Shown here: one piece after another, positions 8,206 to 17,115 of the stretch
Numbering within the stretch: the stretch's first letter is position 1
Layout of the letters: each line of letters opens with the position of its first letter
Assembly: GCF_027922145.1 (NCBI RefSeq)
Contig: NZ_BSFC01000043.1
Location: 124,001 to 188,000, forward strand
Length of the DNA stretch: 64,000 nt
DNA from: Novosphingobium resinovorum
Lineage (GTDB): Bacteria; Pseudomonadota; Alphaproteobacteria; Sphingomonadales; Sphingomonadaceae
Direction: 5' to 3'
Position numbers and translations under genes: made by a program
Notes under the pieces: model-generated
The model's input: the letters and a program-made list of their open reading frames with translations, nothing else
Database searches by the model: none
What the model was told of the DNA's origin: nothing

Positions 8206-8852
8206 TCCATAATGTCCGCCACGCCCGCACCGGCCGCTATCAGATAGGCGTGGCAGGCCCGGGGCAGTTCCCGCCGCAGGCAGGCGAAGGCTTCTTCGGA
8301 GCCTTCCGCCTCCATGACCACGCGCACTGATCCCCCCAGCAGCGCCGCGAGCATGAATGCGGCCGAGGCCGGGTCCGCGAACTTCGCACCGGGAGCGGCG
8401 GCCAGCAGGTCCTCGATCATCCCCGTCATGCATGTCGCGGCTCTTTTCATGTGCTGCGACATGTCGAACTCGGCCGCTATGCCGTAGATGGCCCGCGATG
8501 CGACCCGGTCCGCCATCTTGGCATCGAGCCAGGCGATGGCGAGGCCGTTGGCGATCGTCTCCAGGTCGCTTCCGGCAAGGCGCTCGGCCGCGTCCCGCAT
8601 CGCGCTTTCGATCATCGCGAACTGGCGCTCGACGAGGGCGAACAGCAGCGCCTGCTTATGCGGGTAATACTGGTACATCGTGCCCACCGACACCCCGGCG
8701 CGCTCGGCGACCCGCGTGGTCGTCAGCCGCCCGACTCCGTCCGCCAGCAAAACCTGAATGGTGGCGACGTGGATCGCCTCGATCGTCACGGCAGAGCGCG
8801 CCTGTTGCGGGGTTTTCCGGGGCTTGAGAAGGTCGGGTGCGGGACGGTTCAT
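8187..8852 (-). CDS. TetR-family transcriptional repressor
   Basis: A 221-aa regulator with an N-terminal TetR helix-turn-helix: TRVAERAGVSVGTMYQYYPHK at about residues 45-65, the YxY/F-PHK element being diagnostic. The remainder is the helical ligand-binding and dimerisation domain, with no recognisable specificity. It is transcribed away from an SDR gene with only 68 bp between the two starts, so it most likely controls that gene and itself. Two direct GTTCATAT octamers (8847-8854 and 8878-8885), 31 bp apart, lie in the gap and are candidate contact points, though weak evidence alone. Confidence 0.9.
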   Translation of the reverse strand: MNRPAPDLLKPRKTPQQARSAVTIEAIHVATIQVLLADGVGRLTTTRVAERAGVSVGTMYQYYPHKQALLFALVERQFAMIESAMRDAAERLAGSDLETIANGLAIAWLDAKMADRVASRAIYGIAAEFDMSQHMKRAATCMTGMIEDLLAAAPGAKFADPASAAFMLAALLGGSVRVVMEAEGSEEAFACLRRELPRACHAYLIAAGAGVADIMDQAVGG

Positions 8853-8920
8853 ATGCGAATTCCGAAACTGAAGGATCGTTCATATCTTGGGGTCTCCCAA
8901 CCTTCCCCGCAAGGAGCTTC

Positions 8921-9679
8921 ATGATGAACCGAGTTCTCGTTACCGGCAGTTCGACCGGGTTCGGCCGCGACATTGCCGAGTATTTCCACGCAGAGGGCTG
9001 GCATGTCGCCGCGACCATGCGCAATCCCGCCGCCAGCACCCTGCCCGTGTCCGAGAGGATGCAGGTGCTGGCGCTCGACGTCACCGATCCGGCCAGCATC
9101 GCCGATGCCGTGGCGCAGGCCGGGCCGATCGACGTGCTCGTCAACAACGCGGGCATAGGCTGGCTCAATGCGCTCGAGGGCACGTCGCTGGACACGGTGC
9201 GCGGCATCTTCGAGACGAACCTGTTCGGCACGATCGCGATGATGCAGGCGGTCCTGCCCGGCATGCGCGAGCGGCGCTCCGGCATGATCGTCAACGTCAG
9301 TTCCAGTTCGCTCTACAAGCCTCTGCCGCTGCTTTCGGTCTACCGCGCGAGCAAGGCGGCGATGAATGCGCTGACGGAATCGATCGCTCTCGAACTGGCG
9401 CAGTTCGGGATCAAGGCCCGGACCGTCATGCCCGGCATGGCCCCCTCGACCGCCTTCGCGGCGACGGCGCAGGAGCAGATCGCCGCAGCGGGCGGTTTTC
9501 CGGAGGCTTACGCGCCATTCGCGGGCGAGACGCTGGCGATGATGCAGAGCGCGGGGCAAGGCCCGGTCACCACGGCGCGGGACGTGGCGGAGGCGGTCTA
9601 CCGCGCCGCGACCGATGCGGATTGCCCTTTGGTGCTGCCGGCGGGCGCCGATGCCCTGGCCTGGGCAAACGGGGAATAG
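8921..9679 (+). CDS. Short-chain dehydrogenase/reductase (SDR)
   Basis: A 252-aa classical SDR. ATG at 8921 follows AAGGAG (8911-8916). The cofactor motif is TGSSTGFG at the N-terminus, then LDVTDP, the NNAG motif, NVSSSS carrying the catalytic Ser, and the catalytic YRASK pair. The lack of a basic residue pattern right after the glycine motif leaves NAD versus NADP open. Its divergent TetR neighbour suggests induction by a small lipophilic molecule, perhaps its own substrate. The C-terminal region holds the variable substrate-binding segment (MPGMAPSTAF), which identifies no specific ligand. Confidence 0.9.
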   Translation: MMNRVLVTGSSTGFGRDIAEYFHAEGWHVAATMRNPAASTLPVSERMQVLALDVTDPASIADAVAQAGPIDVLVNNAGIGWLNALEGTSLDTVRGIFETNLFGTIAMMQAVLPGMRERRSGMIVNVSSSSLYKPLPLLSVYRASKAAMNALTESIALELAQFGIKARTVMPGMAPSTAFAATAQEQIAAAGGFPEAYAPFAGETLAMMQSAGQGPVTTARDVAEAVYRAATDADCPLVLPAGADALAWANGE

Positions 9680-9780
9680 GCGAATCGGGCGGGAGCGGGC
9701 ATTCTTCGAGTTGCTTCACCCAGATTTGAAGCAGATTTGAAAATGCCGTTTTCCTAGGCATTCGGTGCCTTGCCAGTCGG

Positions 9781-9800
9781 CCCCGGTTGGCGTACCGGGG
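9781..9800 (+). promoter_or_regulatory. Short hairpin in acnB leader
   Basis: A perfect 7-bp stem, CCCCGGT and ACCGGGG, with a 6-nt loop, 75 nt upstream of the acnB ATG. The 195-bp gap between the SDR and acnB otherwise shows only a direct repeat of CAGATTTGAA (9721 and 9732) and no convincing -10/-35 pair. Aconitase genes are often controlled after transcription, but nothing here shows that directly. Confidence 0.3.
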
Positions 9801-9874
9801 CGCCATCAGCCACTAGGCCGGTCAACGATACCTGTCATGGTGGCTCCCGCCCACTCCATGACGTAGGGATCACG

Positions 9875-12649
9875 ATGAGCCTATACCTAGATTACCTCGC
9901 CGAAATCGAAAGCAGGAAAAATCAGGGGCTCGCGCCCAAGCCGATCGACGACGGCGCGCTCATCGCGGAAATCATCACCCTCATCGAGGATACCGGCAGC
10001 GAATACCGCGCCGACGCTCTCAAGTTCTTCATCTACAACACGCTTCCCGGCACCACCAGCGCGGCCGGCGTGAAGGCGGCGTTCCTCAAGAAGATCATCC
10101 TCGGCGAAGCCACCGTCGCCGAAATCACCCCGGCTTTCGCGCTCGAACTGCTCTCGCACATGAAGGGCGGTCCTTCGATCTCGGTGCTGCTCGACATCGC
10201 GCTCGGCGATGACGCGGCCATCGCCGCCGAGGCGGGCGAAGTGCTCAAGACCCAAGTGTTCCTCTACGACGCCGACATGTTCCGCCTGCGTGACGCGCTT
10301 CTGGCCGGCAACGCCGTGGCGAAGGGCGTGCTGGAAAGCTACGCCAAGGCCGAATTCTTCACCAAGCTGCCCGACGTCGAGGACGAGATCGAAGTCGTCA
10401 CCTTCATCGCCGGTGAAGGCGACATCTCGACCGACCTGCTCTCGCCGGGCAACCAGGCGCACTCGCGCTCGGACCGCGAACTGCACGGCCAGTGCATGAT
10501 CTCGCCCGAAGGCCAGCAGGCGATCGTGGCGCTCAAGGCCGCGCACCCGGGCAAGCGCGTGATGATGATCGCCGAGAAGGGCACGATGGGCGTCGGCTCC
10601 TCGCGCATGTCGGGCGTCAACAACGTGGCGCTGTGGACCGGCAAGCAGTCCAGCCCCTACGTTCCCTTCGTCAACTACGCCCCCGTCGTCGCGGGCACCA
10701 ACGGCATCTCGCCGATCTTCGCGACCACCGTGGACGTGACCGGCGGCATCGGCATCAACCTCAAGAACTGGGTCAAGCAGATCGGCGAGGACGGCAAGCC
10801 GATCCTCAACAACGACGGCAACCCGGTGCTTGAAGAGAAGTTCTCGGTCGAGACCGGCACGATCCTCAAGATCGACGTCAAGAACAAGAAGCTGACCGAC
10901 GAGGCCGGCAACGAACTGGTCGACGTCGCCGCCGCCTTCACCCCGCAGAAGATGGAGTTCATGAAGGCGGGCAGCTCCTACGCCATCGTCTTCGGCAAGA
11001 AGCTCCAGACCTTCGCCGCCGAAACGCTGGGCGTCGAGGCACCCACCGTGTTCGCGCCGAACAAGGAAATCACGGTCGAGGGCCAGGGCCTGACCGCGGT
11101 CGAGAAGATCTTCAACCGCAACGCCGTCGGCGTCACCCCGGGCAAGGTCCTGCACGCGGGTTCGGACGTGCGCGTCAAGGTGAACATTGTCGGTTCGCAG
11201 GACACCACCGGCCTGATGACCGCGCAGGAACTGGAAGCGATGGCGGCCACCGTCATCTCGCCGCTGGTCGATGGTGCCTACCAGTCGGGCTGCCACACCG
11301 CCTCGGTGTGGGACAAGAAGGCCCAGGTGAACATCCCGAAGCTCATGTCCTTCATGAACAACTTCGGCCTCATCACCGCGCGCGACCCGAAGGGCGTTTA
11401 TCACGCGATGACCGACGTGATCCACAAGGTGCTCAACGACATCACCGTGGACGACTGGGCGATCATCATCGGCGGCGACAGCCACACCCGCATGTCGAAG
11501 GGCGTCGCCTTCGGTGCGGACTCGGGCACCGTCGCGCTGGCGCTGGCCACCGGTGAAGCGACCATGCCGATCCCGCAGTCGGTCAAGGTGACCTTCAAGG
11601 GCAAGATGCAGCCCCACATGGACTTCCGCGACGTCGTCCATGCTACCCAGCAGCAGATGCTGGCACAGTGCGCGGGCGAGAACGTGTTCCAGGGCCGCAT
11701 CATCGAAGTCCACATCGGCACGCTGCTGGCCGACCAGGCCTTCACCTTCACCGACTGGACCGCGGAGATGAAGGCCAAGGCCTCGATCTGCATCTCGGAC
11801 GAAGAGACCCTGATCGGCTCGCTGGAAATCGCCAAGTCGCGCATCCAGATCATGATCGACAAGGGCATGGAGAACGCGGCAGGCACCCTTGCGGGCCTGA
11901 TCGCCAAGGCCGACGCCCGCATCGCCGAGATCCGCTCGGGCGAGAAGCCGGCGCTGTCGCCGGACGCTTCGGCCAAGTACTTCGCCGAGGTGGTCGTGGA
12001 CCTCGACATCATCGATGAACCGATGATCGCCGACCCGGACGTCAACAACCCGGACGTCTCCAAGCGCTACACCCACGACACGATCCGCCCGGTCTCGTAC
12101 TACGGCGGCACCAAGAAGGTGGACCTCGGCTTCGTCGGCTCGTGCATGGTGCACAAGGGCGACATGAAGATCATCGCCCAGATGCTCAAGAACATCGAGA
12201 AGACCGAGGGCAAGGTCGAATTCAAGGCGCCGCTCGTCGTCGCCCCGCCGACCTACAACATCGTCGACGAACTCAAGGCCGAGGGCGACTGGGAAATCCT
12301 CCAGAAGTACTCGGGCTTCGAATTCGACGACATCAACCCGAAGACCGCCAACCGCACCGCGTACGAGAACATCCTCTATCTCGAGCGCCCGGGCTGCAAC
12401 CTGTGCATGGGCAACCAGGAGAAGGCCGCGAAGGGCGACACCGTCCTCGCCACTTCGACCCGCCTGTTCCAGGGCCGCGTCGTCGAGGACACCGCAGAGA
12501 AGAAGGGCGAATCGCTGCTCGCCTCGACCCCGGTGGTCGTGCTCTCGACCATCCTCGGCCGTACGCCGAGCGCGGACGAGTACAAGGCGGCCGTCGAAGG
12601 CATCGACCTGACCAAGTTCGCGCCGCAGCAGGCCGCAACCGCCGCCTGA
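9875..12649 (+). CDS. acnB: Aconitate hydratase B
   Basis: Bifunctional aconitate hydratase/2-methylisocitrate dehydratase of the TCA and methylcitrate cycles, 924 aa, cytoplasmic. The domain order is that of AcnB: an N-terminal HEAT-like helical domain (residues 1-160), the mobile swivel domain, then the catalytic domains. The 4Fe-4S ligands are visible as GSCMVHKGD and GCNLCMGNQ near the C-terminus, with catalytic GGDSHTRMSKG between. It is about 60 residues longer than the E. coli enzyme, mainly through an insert near residues 310-390. ATG at 9875 is chosen because the family's N-terminus MSLYLDYLAEIE begins there. It is monocistronic, closed by a strong hairpin at 12668. Confidence 0.95.
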   Translation: MSLYLDYLAEIESRKNQGLAPKPIDDGALIAEIITLIEDTGSEYRADALKFFIYNTLPGTTSAAGVKAAFLKKIILGEATVAEITPAFALELLSHMKGGPSISVLLDIALGDDAAIAAEAGEVLKTQVFLYDADMFRLRDALLAGNAVAKGVLESYAKAEFFTKLPDVEDEIEVVTFIAGEGDISTDLLSPGNQAHSRSDRELHGQCMISPEGQQAIVALKAAHPGKRVMMIAEKGTMGVGSSRMSGVNNVALWTGKQSSPYVPFVNYAPVVAGTNGISPIFATTVDVTGGIGINLKNWVKQIGEDGKPILNNDGNPVLEEKFSVETGTILKIDVKNKKLTDEAGNELVDVAAAFTPQKMEFMKAGSSYAIVFGKKLQTFAAETLGVEAPTVFAPNKEITVEGQGLTAVEKIFNRNAVGVTPGKVLHAGSDVRVKVNIVGSQDTTGLMTAQELEAMAATVISPLVDGAYQSGCHTASVWDKKAQVNIPKLMSFMNNFGLITARDPKGVYHAMTDVIHKVLNDITVDDWAIIIGGDSHTRMSKGVAFGADSGTVALALATGEATMPIPQSVKVTFKGKMQPHMDFRDVVHATQQQMLAQCAGENVFQGRIIEVHIGTLLADQAFTFTDWTAEMKAKASICISDEETLIGSLEIAKSRIQIMIDKGMENAAGTLAGLIAKADARIAEIRSGEKPALSPDASAKYFAEVVVDLDIIDEPMIADPDVNNPDVSKRYTHDTIRPVSYYGGTKKVDLGFVGSCMVHKGDMKIIAQMLKNIEKTEGKVEFKAPLVVAPPTYNIVDELKAEGDWEILQKYSGFEFDDINPKTANRTAYENILYLERPGCNLCMGNQEKAAKGDTVLATSTRLFQGRVVEDTAEKKGESLLASTPVVVLSTILGRTPSADEYKAAVEGIDLTKFAPQQAATAA

Positions 12650-12667
12650 CCGAAACGGACCGGTTGA

Positions 12668-12708
12668 GAAAATGGCGGCGTATGCACTCTGCATGCGCCG
12701 CCATTTTC
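12668..12708 (+). terminator. Hairpin terminator between acnB and pirin
   Basis: GAAAATGGCGGCG (12668-12680) pairs with CGCCGCCATTTTC (12696-12708), extended by TATGC/GCATG with one wobble. The arm ends in TTTTC then ATTTTG. Because the stem is flanked by A-rich and T-rich ends it can serve both convergent genes. Confidence 0.75.
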
Positions 12709-12739
12709 ATTTTGAGGCGAACTTTCTCGAGCGATCGTC

Positions 12740-13438
12740 TCAGGCAGCGTCGACGAGGACGATTTCGCTGTCTTCGATGGCGGTGACACGAATTACGTCG
12801 ATGTCACGGATTGCAGCGCCGTCGCGGGCATTGACGCGCACGTCCTCGATCTCCACCGCGCCGGTCGCAGGGACCAGATAGGCCTTGCGGTTGGCACCGA
12901 TCGGGTACTCGGCCGTCTCGCCAGCTTGCAGCGTCGCGGCGACGATACGTGCATCGGTGCGTATCGGCAGGGCGTCGCCGTCACCTTCGTAGCCCGAGGC
13001 CAGCGTCTCGAAGTGCCCGGCACGCTCACCCTTGGGGAAGGGTCTTGCGCCCCAGCTTGGGGCTTCGCCGTTGCGAGTGGGCAGGATCCAAATCTGGAAG
13101 ATCTTCGTCGTCACGTCCTCGAGGTTGTATTCGGAGTGACGCACGCCGGTGCCCGCACTCATGACCTGGACGTCGCCCGCTTCGGTGCGACCCTTGTTGC
13201 CCAGGCTGTCCTCGTGAGTGATCGCGCCTTCGCGAACATAGGTGATGATTTCCATGTCGCGATGGGGGTGGGGCGGGAAGCCGGTCTTCGGCGCGATGGC
13301 GTCGTCGTTCCACACGCGCAGGTTCCCCCAGTGCATGCGGGCCGGATCGTGGTAGTCGGCGAAAGAAAAGTGATGCTTGGCGTCGAGCCAGCCATGATTG
13401 GCGCCGCCGAGGCTGTCGAAGGGACGCAGTTCGATCAT
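12740..13438 (-). CDS. Pirin family bicupin (quercetinase-like)
   Basis: A 232-aa pirin-family bicupin, cytoplasmic. The N-terminal cupin has the metal-binding set HPHRDMEIITYV and RHSEYN (three His and one Glu) around residues 55-105, as in YhhW and YhaK. The second cupin is degenerate, as usual. Family members have quercetin dioxygenase activity or act as redox sensors. It is divergent from a LysR regulator with 122 bp between the starts, which makes the LysR protein its probable activator. Fe or Ni use cannot be told. Confidence 0.92.
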   Translation of the reverse strand: MIELRPFDSLGGANHGWLDAKHHFSFADYHDPARMHWGNLRVWNDDAIAPKTGFPPHPHRDMEIITYVREGAITHEDSLGNKGRTEAGDVQVMSAGTGVRHSEYNLEDVTTKIFQIWILPTRNGEAPSWGARPFPKGERAGHFETLASGYEGDGDALPIRTDARIVAATLQAGETAEYPIGANRKAYLVPATGAVEIEDVRVNARDGAAIRDIDVIRVTAIEDSEIVLVDAA

Positions 13439-13560
13439 CTTGGGTCTCCGGTAAAGCGGCGGTGAGTGAGAGGGGCCGCTTCGTTGAGCCTTTTGTATGG
13501 GTTGCGATCTTTTCCGTTCAGATAGATAAAACCCATCGTTCTTTTCGAGGAAATGGAAAA

Positions 13561-14490
13561 GTGAGTAATCCAGGCACGCCGACGCTCGATCAGTTGACGA
13601 TCTTCCTGACCGTCGTGGAAGTCGGCAGTTTCGCGGGGGCGGGACGCAAGCTCAATCGCGCGGTCTCGGTTATCAGCTACGGGATCGCCAATCTGGAGGT
13701 GCAGCTTGGCGTCATGCTGTTCGAGCGCGAGGGCACCCGGCGGCCGCAACTGACCGAACAGGGCCGTGCGGTGCTGGCCGAAGCAAAGGCGATTTCGCAG
13801 GGTGTGGACGGGCTGCGCGCCAAGGTGAAGGGCATGCTCGACGGGCTCGAGGCGGAGGTGAACCTGGCGGTCGATGTCATGCTGCCTGCCGAGCGGGTCG
13901 GTCAGGTGTTGCGCGATTTCGCCACGACCTTCCCCACGGTGCAGCTTCGTCTCCATGTCGAGGCGCTCGGCGCGGTTACCGCCCTGGTGTTGGACAAGGA
14001 GGCCGTGGTCGGGCTGTCCGGGCCATTGTCCGCCGGGGTCGAAGGCATCGACAGCCGCTCGGCAGGGTCTGTGCCGATGGTGCCTGTGGCGGCTCCCGAC
14101 CATCCACTCGGTCGCATGATGGCAATCGCGCCGGGAGCAGGCCGGGACTATACGCAGCTGGTGCTGACGGACCGCTCCCGTTTCACCGAGGGCAGCGATT
14201 ATTCGGTATTCAGTCCCAAGACCTGGCGCCTGGCCGACCTAGGCGCAAAGCACGCCCTGTTGCGGCAGGGAATAGGCTGGGGGAACATGCCGCTGCCGAT
14301 GATCGAGGCCGATCTCGTAGCCGGGACGCTCGTGCGGCTGGCTATGCCGGACCATGTCGGAGGCACGTACCGCTTCTCGGGGATATGGCGGCGTGATACG
14401 CCACCAGGGCCAGCGGCGAGCTGGCTTCTGGACAGCTTCGTCACTCTTGGCCGGGATGACCGTGAAATGGAGGGATTGGGCGACCTCTGA
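13561..14490 (+). CDS. LysR-family transcriptional regulator
   Basis: A 309-aa LysR regulator. I take GTG at 13561 as start: GAGG lies 10 nt upstream, and the winged helix-turn-helix begins directly (LDQLTIFLTVVEVGSFAGAG); a longer in-frame reading adds 33 unrelated residues. The HTH is RKLNRAVSVISYGIANLEVQLG, slightly divergent from the usual 'S.IS..I..LE' wording. The effector domain fills the rest. It probably controls the divergent pirin gene. A 7-bp inverted repeat (ATGGGTT at 13497, AACCCAT at 13530) lies in the shared gap, a weak operator candidate. Confidence 0.88.
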   Translation: MSNPGTPTLDQLTIFLTVVEVGSFAGAGRKLNRAVSVISYGIANLEVQLGVMLFEREGTRRPQLTEQGRAVLAEAKAISQGVDGLRAKVKGMLDGLEAEVNLAVDVMLPAERVGQVLRDFATTFPTVQLRLHVEALGAVTALVLDKEAVVGLSGPLSAGVEGIDSRSAGSVPMVPVAAPDHPLGRMMAIAPGAGRDYTQLVLTDRSRFTEGSDYSVFSPKTWRLADLGAKHALLRQGIGWGNMPLPMIEADLVAGTLVRLAMPDHVGGTYRFSGIWRRDTPPGPAASWLLDSFVTLGRDDREMEGLGDL

Positions 14491-14540
14491 CGGACGCCTT
14501 CGTCAAGCCGGGTATTATGCGCTGCATACGCGAGTATTTC

Positions 14541-15170
14541 TCAGGCCGCGATCGCCTTGCGGCCGATCGCAATGGTCAGTGCGCCGAGCAGTATGCCGGC
14601 GGCGAGATGGCCGGCGAAGTCGATCGCCGACATCGCAATCGGGTGGCAGAACGCCAGCAGTCCGAACGACAAAAATGCCGCTCCCGCCCCGGCGAACGTC
14701 AGGGAACGGACCGGATGGAGCGACCGCGTGCGGCGCAGCGCGAGCACGGTGACCGCGATCATGGGGGCTCCGGCGACCAGCACGAAGGTGAAGCAGTAGC
14801 TGCCGTGGCCCAGCTGCCCGACGGGATGGCGGGCTATGCCGATGCTATAGACTGCCAGTCCCAACCACATAGCGAGGCAGGCCACGAACCAGCCGCTTAC
14901 CCGCGCGACCCGGCCCGGCACGCTGACCGACAGGGCGGCCATGAGCGCGGCGATCCCCAGGCCAAGCGAAAGCAGGATGTTCGCGGCCGCGACCCCGGCA
15001 AGGGGGCCGGTCCAGTCGGTGCTGGCGCGATGGAGCAGTTGCGTCATGAGCCAGCCGACGCCCAGCGCAACCGGGGTCCAGCCGAGCGCCCGGCGCCAGG
15101 CCGGAGCCACGCGCCGTACCGGCGCTGCCTCGTCGCAAAGCGTGTCGATAAGGGTGTCATGGTCAACCAT
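14541..15170 (-). CDS. nrsF: NrsF-type anti-sigma factor (DUF1109)
   Basis: A 209-aa inner-membrane protein with a short cytoplasmic N-terminus and six predicted membrane helices, matching the DUF1109/NrsF family. Its ATG lies inside the end of the ECF sigma gene (8-nt overlap), the usual partner arrangement; the protein would hold the sigma factor inactive until a signal arrives. Two cysteines in helices 4 and 5, C126 (SYCF) and C175 (AFCHP), are 49 residues apart, close to the spacing of the metal-sensing pair I recall from Caulobacter NrsF. Start MVDHDT is preferred over an ATG five codons earlier because the family begins so. Confidence 0.85.
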   Translation of the reverse strand: MVDHDTLIDTLCDEAAPVRRVAPAWRRALGWTPVALGVGWLMTQLLHRASTDWTGPLAGVAAANILLSLGLGIAALMAALSVSVPGRVARVSGWFVACLAMWLGLAVYSIGIARHPVGQLGHGSYCFTFVLVAGAPMIAVTVLALRRTRSLHPVRSLTFAGAGAAFLSFGLLAFCHPIAMSAIDFAGHLAAGILLGALTIAIGRKAIAA

Positions 15171-15759
15171 GTGTCTGCTTTCCATGTTCGCGCAGTCTGG
15201 TGATCGCGCGGTGCAGCAAGGACTTTACGGCGGAGACGGAGAGCCGGCTTTCCTGCGCGGCGGCATCGAGCGTCATCTCCTGCAGCTTCACCAGCTCGAT
15301 CATCTGGCGCTGGCGATCGGGCAGGATGTTGAGCATCCCCGCGAGTTCCCGTTCGGCGCCGATGGCGTCGAAAGCCGCCGCAGCGCCGGGATCGACGGTG
15401 CCGGAAAGGGTTTCGTCCCGGTTGATCTCCCTTCCGCGCGACCTACCCTGCCGCCGCAGCGCATCCACCGCCCTTGCCGAGACGATGGCCGAGACCCACG
15501 GCAGCAGCGGCAGCGCCGGATCATAGGTATGGCGCAGGCGATGCAGCGTCATCAGCACGTCCTGCACGACGTCCTCGGCCAGCGCGTCGTCGAAGATGCG
15601 GCGGCGCACCCTGACCCGAACGACCGGCACCAGCGCGCGCAGGACCAGCCGGTAGGCGCGCTGGTCGCCGTCCTGCGCCCGCCGCATGAGGGCGGGCCAT
15701 GCATCCTGCGGCGCGGCATTCTCCGGCGCCACCTTCTCCGACGACAGTGTATCGTTCAC
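15163..15759 (-). CDS. ECF RNA polymerase sigma factor, SigF-like
   Basis: A 198-aa extracytoplasmic-function sigma factor. Region 2 (residues 25-95) has DGDQRAYRLVLRAL, DDALAEDVVQDVLMTLHRLRHTY and LLPWVSAIVSARAVDALRR. Region 4 (140-195) has LPDRQRQMIELVKLQEMTLDAAA and a recognition helix around SRLSVSAVKSLLHRAITRLRE. It is followed, with an 8-nt overlap, by an NrsF-type anti-sigma factor and preceded in the same direction by the DsbD-like and peroxiredoxin genes, so the four are probably one operon under its own control. A matching ECF promoter is seen at 17747-17772. Confidence 0.92.
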   Translation of the reverse strand: MNDTLSSEKVAPENAAPQDAWPALMRRAQDGDQRAYRLVLRALVPVVRVRVRRRIFDDALAEDVVQDVLMTLHRLRHTYDPALPLLPWVSAIVSARAVDALRRQGRSRGREINRDETLSGTVDPGAAAAFDAIGAERELAGMLNILPDRQRQMIELVKLQEMTLDAAAQESRLSVSAVKSLLHRAITRLREHGKQTHG

Positions 15760-15813
15760 TCAGGGGCCACGCGGCTTCCGGGATGAACGGGCGGGATCGT
15801 ATGCATCGTCTCG

Positions 15814-17070
15814 TCAAACCTTCTTGCCGGACGCGGCCTGCAGTGCATCGAGCGTGGTCTTCGTGTCCAGCACTTGCGGCAATATCACCGGATCGCCGCC
15901 CTTGGCCGGATAGACGAGGTAGAGCGGCAGCCCGGAGCGGCCCAGTTCCATCATAGCCTGTTCGATCCGCGCATCATAGTTGGTGGAGTCCGCCACCATG
16001 TAGGTGGTGCCGGTGCGCGCGATGCCGTCCTTGAAAGCGGCGGTGGAAAGCACTGCCTTTTCGTTGACCTTGCAGGTCAGGCACCATTCGGCCGAGAAAT
16101 CGACGAAGACCGCGTGACCGGCCGCCCGCGCCTTCGCGACCGCTTCAGGCGACCAGGGCACCGGCGCGATGTCGGTCCGTATGCTGCCAGCGGATGCCTG
16201 CATCTGCGCGGCCGGGGGAGAGGCCCGCAGCGCATTGCCCGGCAGGGCGCAGAGCGCCGCGATCGCCGCCGCGCCTGCGATCGTGAGCCCTTGCAGGACA
16301 GGGGCGGGGCGACCGGCCATCGCGCGCCTTTGCGCCATGCCGTAGATCCAGCATGTGAAGGCCAGCAGCAGGGCGCAACCCAGCATCAGGGCCAGGCCCG
16401 CACTTCCGGTCTGCTGTGCCAGCACCCATAGCAGCCATGCGGCGGCGGCCAGCATCGGAAAGGCCAGCGCATGCTTTAGCGTCGTCATCCATGCTCCGGG
16501 TCGCGGGAGGCGCCTCGCCAGCGCCGGGCTGAAGGACAGCGCCGTGAAGGGCGCGGCCACGCCCAGGCCCAGCGCCGCAAAGATGGCGAGCGCGGCCAGC
16601 GGCGGCTGGACGAGCGCGAAGCCGATGGCCCCTGCCATGAACGGTCCGGCGCAGGGCGTCGCCACCACCACGGCCAGCGCGCCGGTGAGCGCCGCACCCA
16701 GCATCCCGTCCTTCCCGTCGAGCGTCTGGCCCATGCGCTGCAGGCCCAGGCCGAACTCGAAGAGACCGGCAAGGTTGAGCGCCGAACCCAGCAGCACCAG
16801 CACCAGCACGGCGACCACGAGCGGGGACTGGAGCTGGAAGCCCCAGCCCACCGCCTGCCCGCCGGCACGCAGGGCGATCAGCGTGCCGGCGAGGGCCAGC
16901 ATCGCCAGCAGGGTTCCACCGAGGAACGCCAGCCCCTCATGCCGCATCCGCTGCGGATCGCCGCCCTGGCGGGCCAGCCCGAACGCTTTCAGCGAGATGA
17001 TCGGAAAGACGCAGGGCATCAGGTTGAGGATCAGCCCGCCGAGGAAGGCGGACAACAGGGCAACAAGCAT
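15814..17070 (-). CDS. Short DsbD/ScsB-like thiol:disulfide interchange protein
   Basis: A 418-aa inner-membrane electron transporter that carries reducing power from cytoplasmic thioredoxin to the periplasm. The first ~260 residues are a CcdA/DsbD membrane domain with the redox cysteines in NLMPCVFPI and ATPCAGPF, eight predicted helices. After about residue 290 comes a thioredoxin-like domain with the active site SAEWCLTCK. The periplasmic alpha domain that precedes the membrane part in DsbD and ScsB is absent: the protein starts directly with the first helix, preceded by AAGAGG. The neighbouring periplasmic peroxiredoxin is the obvious electron acceptor. Not a cytochrome c maturation CcdA, which lacks the C-terminal domain. 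Confidence 0.88.
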   Translation of the reverse strand: MLVALLSAFLGGLILNLMPCVFPIISLKAFGLARQGGDPQRMRHEGLAFLGGTLLAMLALAGTLIALRAGGQAVGWGFQLQSPLVVAVLVLVLLGSALNLAGLFEFGLGLQRMGQTLDGKDGMLGAALTGALAVVVATPCAGPFMAGAIGFALVQPPLAALAIFAALGLGVAAPFTALSFSPALARRLPRPGAWMTTLKHALAFPMLAAAAWLLWVLAQQTGSAGLALMLGCALLLAFTCWIYGMAQRRAMAGRPAPVLQGLTIAGAAAIAALCALPGNALRASPPAAQMQASAGSIRTDIAPVPWSPEAVAKARAAGHAVFVDFSAEWCLTCKVNEKAVLSTAAFKDGIARTGTTYMVADSTNYDARIEQAMMELGRSGLPLYLVYPAKGGDPVILPQVLDTKTTLDALQAASGKKV

Positions 17071-17115
17071 GACGGGGCCTCTTGGCGACGGGAAGGATCG
17101 ATCGTGGGGAAAAGG

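Noticed and set aside
9887..12694. Open frame of 935 codons on the minus strand opposite acnB, and similar long antisense frames opposite other genes (for example 4949-6769 and 21898-24162)
   Set aside because: Their products are Arg/His/Val-rich without domains, they mirror strongly biased GC-rich codons of clear genes, and they lack ribosome sites.
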